Source: Doris montereyensis
Lineage: Eukaryota; Mollusca; Gastropoda; Nudibranchia; Dorididae
Assembly: GCA_037039925.1 (NCBI GenBank)
Contig: JAXRKP010001006.1
Coordinates: forward strand, 48,501-112,500
Direction: 5' to 3'
Length of the DNA: 64,000 nt
The translations under genes were made by a program, and so were the position numbers. This document shows positions 24,901 to 36,900 of the stretch, piece after piece; position 1 is the stretch's first letter, and each line of letters starts with the position of its first letter. The notes under the pieces were generated by a model. It was given only the letters and a program-made list of their open reading frames with translations, was not told the origin of the DNA and ran no database searches.

Positions 24901-27900
24901 GACCAAAAAAAGCTCGTCTTGGCTAAAAAAGAGTTCGCTGAAATGGAGAAGATGGGAATCATAAGAAGATCCAATAGTCAATGGGCCTCGCCTCTGCACA
25001 TGGTTAAAAAATCGAATGGTGATTGGAGACCTTGCAGAGACTTCCGGTGACTGAACGACATCACCGTCCCAGATCGTTACCCAATCCCCCACATCCAAGA
25101 TTTCACAGCCAACCTAGCGGGCAAGAAAATCTTTTCCAAGATAGATTTGGTAAAAGCTTACCACCAAATCCCCGTACTTCCGGAAGATGTGCCCAAAACA
25201 GCTGTGATGACGCCTTTCGGCCTCTACGAGTTCATACGAATGCCATTTGGCCTAAAAAACGCCGCCCAGGCATTCCAACGCCTCATAGACTCGGCCCTAC
25301 AAGATCTCCAATGCACATTTGTTTATCTGGATGATATCTTGATCGCCAGTTCATCCGAAAAGTAACATATTGCAGATCTGCGCACAGTCTGCAAAAGGCT
25401 AACAGAATTTGGACTCATAATACGTCTGGAAAAATGCCCGTTCGGTGTCAGCGAAATCGACTTCCTCGGACACAGGATCTCAAACGCGGGTACAATACCA
25501 CTGCAGTTAAACGTGAAGGTTTTGAACGAATTTTCAAAATCTACAACTATCAAAGGATTGCAGGAATTTATCAGAATGGTCAACTTCTACCATCGTTTCA
25601 TCCCCCGCCTTGCTGCTCTCCTGCAACCACTCTACGCCGCACTCAAATCTGTTCAAGCCCGGCAACCGCTGTCCTGGTCAGAACAAATGACAAAATCCTT
25701 TGACCACACAAAGCAAGCATTGGCCAACGCTACCTTACTTGCACACCCCAACCCGACCGCTAAACTAGCTCTGACAAGCGACGCCTCTAATCGTGCGATT
25801 GGAGCGGTTTTAGAGCAATACGTACAAGGATCATGGAAACTCCTAGCCTTTTTCATTAAACAACTACGTGAGACAGAAGAAAAGTACAGTACTTTCGACC
25901 ACGAGTTGCTAGGACTGTATCTTGCCATTCGACATTTCCGTTTCATGTTGGAAGGTAGAATGTTCACCGCATATACCAACTACAAACCGTTAGTCCAGGC
26001 AATGAGTAAAGCAACAGAACCTTGGTCAGCTCGTCAGCAACGACATTTATCCTTCATTTCCGAATTCACGACCAACATACAGCACATCGCTGGGAAATCT
26101 AACGTTGTTACCGATTGTCTCTCGAGACCATCAATCGAAACAGTCTCTCTTGGTGTTGATTATACAGCGATGGCAAAGGCCCAAACCGACAGCGAGGAAA
26201 TCCAGGTCTACCGTACGCTACCACCGGTTTGCAGATGGCATCCCTCCCTGTCTCCGATTCTGGTCCTAACCTGTTATGCAACATTCAACAGGACGGGCTC
26301 GACCTATAGTGCCAACCGAATTTCAAAGACATATTTTTGATTCAGTCCACAACCTTGCGCATCCAGGAATTAAAACAACACGACGCCTGATCTCTGAGAA
26401 ATTCGCGTGGCATGGATCAAATAAACAAGTCAACAAGTGGTCTAGAGAATGTATCCAATGTCAAGTCTCTAAGATACAAACTCACGTCCATGCGCCACTT
26501 AGCACTTTCACTGTGCCGGAGAAACACTTCAGCCATATCCATGTTGACATTGTCGGCCCCTTATCATCATCTGGCGGATTCTCCCATTTCTTCACATCAT
26601 TGACCGCACAACGCGTTGGTCTGAAGCAATTCCACTGAAAGAGACGACCTCCAAAGAGTGTGCAAGAGCCCTCATCAACCACTAGGTCTCCCGATTCGGA
26701 GTGCCAGTTGACATAACGTCCGTCAGATCGGGGCCCCCAATTCACATCGGCTCTATGGAACGAGATGGCGACTATGCTTGGTACAAAACTCCACCGAACA
26801 ACGGCATACCACCCCATTTCAAACGGAATAGTCGAACGTTTCCATCTCACTCTAAAAAATGCCCTGAAATCAAGACTGACTGGTCCTGCTTGGGTCGAAT
26901 GTCTACCGTGGGTGCTTCTCGGTATACATACAGCACCAAAAGAGGGTTTAGATACTTCGCCAGCGGAAATGGTTTATGGTGAACTGCTAACAGTCCTGGG
27001 GATTTCGTTACTACAGAAACAACTGTGAAATCAACCTCTAAGCTACTCAGCTCAACACGATCAGCTGTAAAGTCGTACACGGCACCTTCCACAACCCGTC
27101 ACGGACAGCCACCAACCTTCATACCATCAGAACTGAAGTTCGCTCAATTTGTTTTCATTCGAAATGATACCCACCGCCACCCATTGCAACGACCATACAA
27201 TGGACCATTCAAAGTTATCGCACTAGGGGACAAAACATTCCGCATCGATGTCGGGGATCGAGAGGAAGAAATTTCCGTCGACCGGCTAAAGCCAGCTTAT
27301 GTGGACATAACCAACCCCGTGCCTGTTGCTCAAGCCCCACATCGGGGGTGACCTCCAAATAGGCCTAAATCTAGCGTCCTTGTGAACCAAGATACTGCAC
27401 CTCAAATTCTTTCACCACCCCAGGCGAAAGAAGACAATCACAAGCGCTTTACCACAAGGTCGGGTCTTGTCATCAAGACTCCCAACCCCTATGGTCACGC
27501 TAGGGGAGCTGTGTAGCATGGCCACTACATACACTTACACACGCAGCACACAAGGACACTAAAAACAACTCACTCTACACACACCGCCGCTCGGCAAAAC
27601 CAGTGTACAACAAGCTCATCGAATAAAGCGGTCGCTTTCTACTTTTCTCCTCAACCCTTGTGTTTGTGTTTCATCCTTGGCTTCAAAACGATGTATTATA
27701 AAAGACATGCCCTGAAAAAATGTTGCCCATATGAAGTGACAATGACTATAGCTATAGACACTGCACTAAAGGATGCCAATTTTATTTCATAGATTTCTGG
27801 ACAGTAAAGTGACTGCTTTCTGACTGTGCTTTCAGTCATAACTCTTTCAAAATTTCAAATCTGTAAGAAGGTACCTCAGTAAATCTTCTTCCTTTATCAA

Positions 27901-30900
27901 TTTAATAATCAAGAATGGAATCTGAACTTCTTTGTATCTATTCCACCTGCTAGAAGCTATTTTGAATACAAAGCACACTGCAATCTACCAAACTTACAAC
28001 AAACTTTAAGGGCGATATTGATCATTGAAGAATACACTCAAACCTTGTTATACCACCTACAGATCTGCCAGTAGTAACTTGGCATTATAAAGCGAATGAT
28101 ATTATAAAGAAAACATCAAGGGAGATATTCAATATTATCTGACTACATATAAGTATGAGAAGAAATAATAAAATGTTGATGAAAGTACATGTAAATCTTG
28201 AAGAACCAGGTTAAAATTAAGTGTTGACAATGCAATATGAGTCCACTGCATGCGAAGAAGCTACTGTAGCCTTATGCAGTAGTACACAATATGAAGTAGT
28301 ATTATAGTAGGCAGGTCTTACAACACACTGTACTCAATATCAATCACCCTAGATTACAAAGAAGAGGTAGAGTGGTGAGGTACACTTGGGAATGAAGCTT
28401 GACACACAAGGCACTGATGCGTTTGTATGTGTTTTACTTTGACTCCACGATATTTGATAAAACCAGCCTAGATTCAACCCATTTGCGTGAGTAGTTGGAG
28501 GAGGCTTCTGGTAGGTCCTCCTCCTTTCCTTTCATTCTCTCTCATGTCTTTCTTTTATCTTGCTGTATCATCTTAGTTCACCCTCAGATCACCGCATATG
28601 GTGGACAGGATAGATTCCAAAGAAACAAACAGGTTTACCCACTTGGGGGTGGTGATGCATGCTGGCGGTATAACAAACTGTATTTTACAATAGTTATGAA
28701 AGAATTTTGATGCTTAATTATTGGCGGACGACGGATAGCGGTATAATGAGTCATTTCGTTATTTTTGTATGCTGTCTGATCCGTACAAAACTGAAGATCT
28801 GGCGGTAAACGAGAATGAAAGTTTAGCGGGAGGCTGTATGGTATAGCAAGATTTGAGTGTAAATGAACTTTTCAACCACAATAACATAAAACATGTCTCA
28901 CTCTGACATTCCACTATATTTACGATGTTTTTAGGCTACAAGAAAACAACCATGCACAGAGCTTGTACATGATAATGATCACTGCGATAAAAACCACAAC
29001 ATGCTATTAAATATTTGTTCATGAGACTGTAAAAGCAATAATTCTTTGCTTCTTATAACAATACTTTACATTCTCATCAAAGAATTCACTTTGGAAACAA
29101 AACTCATTTTACCTGGAATTCATTTGCACTAATTTTAGATCAAAATGAGAGAAAGAGGAAAGATAAATTCTGGTTTGATTTGATGTTACCCACATCCACC
29201 ACTAAGGTGATTTTTGATTTTGCCCTAAATGCCCTGTAAACGGCCAAAGGATTTTTAACATGTACAAAACAGGATGTTGTGATCTGCACTGGGACTTTTT
29301 TTGTTGTCCGTCTCCGATGGGACTAAGTGTTGATCCACCTACCTGGACCAGGGGGTAGGTTTTACTCGATAAAACTTGAGAGACAACACTTCAACCTGCC
29401 AAGGCTTGAACCCACAACCTTTCGGTTGAGAGGCAGGCACCTTGCCTTATGACTACCAAGTCCCCAGTAAGATAAAAGAGAGATTCAACAAAGTCAAAGG
29501 AAAGATGTACGACCTAAAAGTAGCTACAGTCAGGCACGCATAGCCATGATGAGTACATTACACTTTTTACTTATTTGTGTAAAAAGTATAAGCCAACAGA
29601 TAGCAGAAGGAGAAAAAGCGAATGAAATTAGCTCGTTGAAATAACATAGCAAATTTTAAAGTATTAAAAAAAAGATGAAATTACAGAAAGTTGAATAATT
29701 GACAATAATCTGTATTCAAAACAAACAGGGGCCTGTTTTCAATAAAACACATTGCTCAAATCTTATTTGAACTCTTCTTTAAGTTAAGAGGCATTGTGGC
29801 TAAAACAGGAGTGCTGTGAGTTTGTAATCCTGACATTGTTTCAAAATCCAGATTGGCCTAGATTCTTTTTTATAATGTTGTCCTCTTAATCTTAGCAAAG
29901 GTTCTTCACTCTGAATTCCTCACTTGATTCAGGTGACAATGAATACTCAGCTATAAGCAGTACTGTATGCCTCAGGGAGTTCAGAAGGACTATTGAATGA
30001 AATGGCCTGCAGGACAGGAGATAAATGATATAAAGTCGGTGAGCCTGCACTTGTTCAGGACTACAAATCCATCTTTTTACCTTATAGTTATAGGCATCTT
30101 CCTTTTGCATAAAAACACATGTTCAAAATACTCTTCAAAGTCATGACTTCTGATACTTACTGTAACATACAGGTATGGCCCCCATGAGAGGATTGAATCA
30201 GCTGGTGAGATCCAGGAATCACCAAGGGCCAAACCCTTGAAATTCATATGCATATCTCCCTTTTGCACAGCCTTGATTATGTTGTTAAGGATCAAGAGCA
30301 ACAAGATTTTAGTTAAAATATTTGTGAAAATAAACATAACTATAATGAATCAATACCATGACCAAATATATTTTGATACAAAATGCCTGCAAATGACAGC
30401 AACAACGAAAAAACTAAATCAGCAAAAACTTTGGAGCGTTTCAAATATAATTATCACTTTGTATTAACCTGAATAATACAGATATTGTCAGTCATTCCCG
30501 GGTGCAAATTTTGGAATCTGCACCCTGGTTGTTCTCCCACTTTTATTTTCATCAAATGAATTTTTGAAGATGCTCATAACATATGAATATGCTCGAGGAT
30601 CATAGAGTTGTACAACTTCTCTCAACAGAGAACTTCACGATTCTTGTGTTGGCCAGCAGGCAAAACCAAAAAAAATTGTGTATGTATAGCGTCAGTGACG
30701 TAGGTGTCTTAATAACATATTTTGGGGGATTGTTATGTAAAAGCCTTATCGGCACGAAAGTAGTGTTTCTAACGAAAAAGAGATGAGGTTTGGTTCGTTG
30801 AAATTCACTCCGTCCACCATTGCGGTGATCTCAGGGAGAAAATAACAAAGGAAAGAAGTAGGACCTACCAGCAGAGCCTGCCAAAAATAAGGAAATGGGA

Positions 30901-33900
30901 GAAGAAAAAGGAGGAAGAAAAAAGAGATGAATAAAGAGGGAAAGAAAATGAGAAAAAGAGCGTACGACACAAAAGAAGAACGGGAAGAGGGAAAAGATTG
31001 GGGGGGGGGGGGGGGGGGGGGGACCACACAGATTTGGCTCTGACATAACCTTCTTAAGCCATGAAACAATCATAAAATTTTAATGTCAAGGGGAAAATGA
31101 GATCAGCAATAAGATTTAAAGTCATATAACTTACCTGGTAAAGATGAGCACTTATACCTGCCGTCATCTTTCCTCCATAAGATTCACAAAATATGTAAAA
31201 GGGTACTGGCTGTTGAAGCAAAATCAAATGAATAGATTGTGAGTGAGTGGGAACAGAAATATTCATGTTTACTATTTGGAGAATTTTGTTTATGTGCAGC
31301 ATGTTAAAATCTGCTTTTTGCACTGTTTTGTTTTGTTTTGTTTTTTTTTAAAGGTGGGGGGCCCAAAATGGGGCAAATCTAGTTTATTGTATTATTGGAT
31401 GGAGCAGTTCATTCCCTTCCCAAGCATACCTTAAAAGTAGCTCAGCATCAATTCTTTGACGTAACAAGATTTTTTTAGGAACTACACGGGTCAAACCTTC
31501 AACACATCTGGTGTACTATAAAAGCCAATCACTTTGTCTACTGTATTGCAAGTTGGAAGTTATTCTAATCATCACAATGTATTCTATCCAAAATATCTAT
31601 TTTTGATAAACTGTCCTGAATATTGGCTTAGATCGGCTGGAAATTAGATGACATACTCCACGCTCTTGTTATCACAAAGGTGCCACCCAACATGAGTGTA
31701 AGAAAGTCGGGGCAGTTGAAATATGGTCAACAAGAAGCATTTCAGAGCGTCTCAAGGCTATATAACACTTAAAAGCATTATCCTACTTTGTTGTAGGTTT
31801 ATGTGAGAAAAAACATTCAAATAACAGAAAAATAATTTCAAATACGTTTCTCTCACAGTATTTGACAATGATTTATCAACTTCTTTTTCTTTATAGTCCG
31901 ATTGCCCCTAAATTTAGTATGTAGTCAAATACAAAAATCTTGCAGATGCGATATTTTTAGTTACCAAATTATAGCATAACATTTTTTTGGTGATTAAATT
32001 TGCCAAAAAATGGAAACTAGAATCTATATACATTTTTTAAAAATTCATAACATCAATACAGTTACATTTATCAAAAATCCACCGTGAAGAATTTTAGATA
32101 TTGGACCAAATAATGTGTGTGCAAAGTTACCATCAAATCTGATCAAAACTTAAAAAAAGCCTCTATCAGTTGGAGTTGACCATATTTTCGTAATAAAAAT
32201 CCAAATGACGGCGTTTCCATGGCAACCATTTGATAAACACAATTTTCCCTTATTCTTCCAGCTAATTTAGACAAGCTGAGTTCAATGGAAGTGGTTAGGA
32301 TTGTATCAGGGATGTAAAAGGCAAGTGAAAGAAAATCTGAAAATCTCTGAAATGTGAAACTCTCAGACACCAAACACCTCTGGTACCGTATTTAATCTCA
32401 CACTTACAATAACAGCACCATGCAATGTCATCTTTCTCAACCTTCCTGATATAACTAAAAAGGAATTCATCATTACAATCTTAAGTTGACATCCATACTT
32501 TGTTCTTAGGCATAGAACTTAAATCTAGATCAATCACATCTACTGGTGAATCCCGATCATGATTAGACCTAAACTTTTGACAGGTCATCCCCAAATTTGT
32601 TAAATTGTCTAGATCTACACTCTGGAGCTAGATTACCTTTATTAACCTAGATCTAGATCTAGAGTTAGTTGTTTTGTAGATTTACTTGTTATTATAACAG
32701 TTAAAGTAAAATTCTAAATTAATTCTGATTCTATTAACTAGACTACCAAGTAGATATAGAAATCTAACTCTAGCTCTACAAAAGTTATTGAAGAAAATGG
32801 GTGTGACAAATTCTAGACCTAGTAATCCAAATCTAGTATCGTAGTTTTTAGGGCTGTCAAGCCGTCATAATAAAAATCTAGATCTAAATCTTACAGATAA
32901 AGAATCTAGGTCACTTCACTCAAGCAAATCGATCTTAATCTTGTCTAGATCTAGCTCTAGATTAGACTATTAAATCACAACAACCCACAAATAGGATTAA
33001 ATAGGAAATTTAAAATGACTTAGCTTCGATTTTCCTGGAATGAAAGAATGAAAAATCGTCGCCCACAGGTCCCATTCACAACTGAACGGTACGACTGCAA
33101 AGAAGTAAGTCAGTGAATCTCAACATTGTCTAAATCTATACCAAAATCCTTTGCGCGAAAGGCTATTTTCACAACAAATGCGTTAGTAAATGTCAGACTA
33201 AAAAATATGAAGGAAGTAAAAGGTTCCGATTTTTAAATCTGAAGGCTTCTCGTGTGAGCAGTAGGGCCTCACGGATCAGTGTGGAAATTGTAGTTTGTAG
33301 TGAAAGTCAAAGTGAAAGTTTAAAAAAAGCAGCCTGCTTCCGCTGATGATTAGTATAAAAATTGGCGATGGGCCTGGAGTCAGGAGTTTAATCCTGTTGT
33401 GCTAAACCATTTCACCTATTCATAACAGCGAACATAAAAGTGTTTTAGTAAAAGGGAAGAAAAATATGTTAAAACTACAAAACCTCAAATAATTTGAAAT
33501 CAGAGGAAATCTGAAAGATTGACATCCCTGTTGTATATTTTAAGGACTAAAAAATCATGTTCAGAACCCCTAAAAAGAAACTGATAGGCAAGAGAAAAAA
33601 GTTATAAATAACAATAAATTGCATGCTGATTAAAGCATTTACATTTACCTTTCTTTGGTAGGTTAAACTTTCTGTTTATTTAGTTAAGCAATCCAATATC
33701 CGCACAGAACTCACAGTAAATTTAAAGGGCTAAGATGAAAAACGAATAGGATAAAAAGAGGATCTTTTAATTATGTCCCAGCAATTACTTGTACCAATTA
33801 ATGTAAAGTCACTCTCATTTTAGTAGATGAGACTTACTTAAATGAAGATCTAAATCAGTCAGTGCCTCAAAAAGTGAAGCCCTCGTATTAAAAATTCAAT

Positions 33901-36900
33901 GCAAAAAACAGATACTCACCTTGAATTCTGGATGACTTTTAATAAAACTTTTAAAAGTATCAACATATCTTCAGCAATTTCATCATTCGTGGTCGCAAAT
34001 GCAGAGTCATCTTCCCCATAACTATATCCAGTACCCACTGGGTTGTCAACAAATAGGAGACTGGCAGTTTGCAGCTACAAAATCGAAGATTGATCAATCA
34101 AAATTTAGAGGGAATAACCTTAGAAATCAAAGATTCAAAGTATTACAACTTAACTAATAAACAATGACCATCTTTCAAGGCATGTATGGTGTATAACTAT
34201 ATCTCTGTCACATTTAAGTCGTTAACAGATATAATTCAAAGCTAAGAATTGAAAAGACGATAATTACTTACCCATGTTGAGTTTCTCGGTTTTAAATCAG
34301 TATCAAGTGGCCCCAGTTCTTTGAAATTTCCAAAGCCAGTGCTAGAACCACCGGACCTCCCTGAAGAGTAAGGATAAAAACAAAAATAACCAAACTTGTA
34401 TAGCAAAGGCATAAATTGTCTTTTAAACAAATCATCATTAAAAAAGCTTTATCAAGAAAACTTGTCAGGACCACTGAATGTACCATCAGAATTTCTCATC
34501 ATTGTACAATGCATAACTTACTAAATGAGGTTCATATACACAAATTTATCTGATAAGCAGGTTGGTTTCCCCCCCCCCTCTTTGTTTCCAATCAAAGCAA
34601 TGTCTCATAACATAATTATCTTAAGATGAGTTCATAGCTTCTTCTTTGTATTTATAGACTGAACAGAATGCCCTATACTGTGACACTAAACACAAATGTA
34701 TTTGGGTTACATTATTTTAAAAAAATAAGAGAGTTAAAGTTTAAACATCATTGCCATTTTCAGATGTGTGTATATGAATATACATTTATAAAAATGGGAA
34801 TATTATTGGACAGAATAACTCAAAGGAAAGTGTCATGAGCATTGCTTAAAGTCACAGAGACAATGGTTTGACATTTACTAAGCAAGTGATTGTTACCACA
34901 TTTCTATCATATTCAGCAAATTTAGTTTGTTTTTCCCTATGATGCATAAGTCACATAAATTCTCATTAATCTCCTATGGTGAAAACGATTTAAAAGGCCT
35001 TAAGGCGCCATAAATTAAATGCTGCTTTGCATCTGATCTATAAGTCTCTACTTGTGTGGGGATACTGACTATTTATGTCAAATCTCAAAACTTATTTTTT
35101 ACAATTGCTATTTCTTAAAAATGTATAAATAACGCAAGGTTTGAAAGAATTTAAAAAAAAAATGAAATTCTAGTCTTAAATAAAAGTTTAAATAAATTAT
35201 CAAAGGAAAACTCCAGAAGTTGAAAAATAACCTTAAGTATCATACAATGAGCAACTGAGTATTCCCTATTTAAAGGCTCAACATAAAAACCTCAGGATGC
35301 GAAATCAAAGATTTTTTAAGTCCTATTATCATTACTTTCCGGGCAGTGGACAGGTAAGCACCTGTACGGGGAGTACACAATCCCGCCCTCCACGAGTCTC
35401 CTGCTGCCCTGCAGGCTGGTTTTGGGCAACCAAAGGCTAAGGGAGTTAAACCTGACAGAAAATAACAACCTGTTGGCTTGCAGGCTGGTCTTGGCTGACC
35501 AAAGGCTAAGGGAGTTAATCCTTAGGAAATGGAAAACTTCAGAGTAGACATTTTGGCCATTACAGAAACAAAGAAAAAAGGACAAAGAATAGAAAATGTA
35601 AGACCAAATCATACTTTAATCTTCTCAGGAGTAGATGTCAAAGATAAAGCTACAGCAGGAGTAGGTCTCCTAATGCATAAAAGGCATGAAACGCTACTGG
35701 AATGTTGGAAATTTATAAGCCCACGGCTATTAGAAGTAAATATTAAACCAAATGGAAGAGAAATTCTATTATTAATAGCTTATGGACCAAACGAAGATGC
35801 CACCAAAGAAGAAAAAAATATCTCGAAAACGATTTACAAATAGCTGCAGAGAATCTTAAACACAAACAGCAACTAATGGTTTCAGGAGATTTAAACGCTA
35901 GAATAGTCAACAATATAGAAACATCAGGAGGAGTAATAGATAAAGAAGGAGAGACAACAACTTCTCCAAATGGAGAGAGACTAATAGATTTTTGCTTAAA
36001 GAATAACATGTAAATAGCCAACACCTTTTTCCTCATAAAGATATCCACAAATATACAAGAGTAAATGAAGACGGGTGTGAAAAGTCAATGATAGACTACA
36101 TAATAGTTAGCAGCTCCCTTTTTTACAGTACATTTGATGCAAGAGTAAACAGAGGAGCAGAAATATATTAATACATAGATATTTGCCTAAAGAATAACAT
36201 GAAAAAAACAATCGCCTTTTGGACCAAACGATGATGTCACCAAAAAAAAAAAAAATATCTTCGAAAACGATTTACAAATAGCTGCAGAGAATCTTAAACA
36301 CAAGCAGCAACTAATGGTTTTAGGAGATTTAAACACTAGAGTAAGAGTAAATGAAGACAGATGTGAAAAGTCAATCATAGATTACATAATAGTTAGCAGT
36401 TCCCTTTTTTACAGTATATTGGATGTAAGAGTAAACAGAGGAGCAGAAATATTTAGTGATCATTATCTAGTGATTGCCAAAATGAGATTACTGACTGAAG
36501 AAAACAAAAAAAAAGGAAACAGAAGAAAGCTACTAAATTCAAAATAGAGGAACTAAATAAACCAATAGTAAAACAAATATACCAATCTAGGATAAAAAGA
36601 TTTATCAGTGAAAGGCAGATGGATCTGAATGATAGCACAATAGAAGAAAAGTGGCAAATGTATAAAGAAACACTCCTCAGTTGTGCTGAAGAAGTGTATC
36701 GTAGGAAACAACTTAAGGGTGGAATGAGACTAAGATCAAAGAAAAAGAAGGATGCCTGGAAGAAATACTTGCAAAACAAAGAGACCACAGGATAGGATAG
36801 ATTATGTGACTGTGAGTAAAAGAACTATCGCCAAAGAGAAAGTGAGGAAAGCAAAAAAGAAACAATGGAAAAAGTTTGGACAAAGACTTCAAGAAAGCTA

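Larger units (their letters stand above)
23512..27685 (+). mobile_element. Ty3-type LTR retrotransposon copy 2, both LTRs present, decayed ORFs
   Basis: LTRs at 23512-23691 and 27512-27685 begin TGTAGC and end TTCA. The 4-bp AAAC flanks both ends (23508-23511 and 27686-27689). Inside, in order, are gag, protease, RT, RNase H, integrase and an integrase C-terminal module, as in Mag-like Ty3 elements. The two LTRs differ by six transitions and one 6-bp indel. The pol frame is open from about 24544 to 26215 apart from stops at 25048 (TGA) and 25363 (TAA), while gag and integrase carry frameshifts. The element lies in the intron between exons f and e, opposite in orientation to the gene. Confidence 0.93.
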
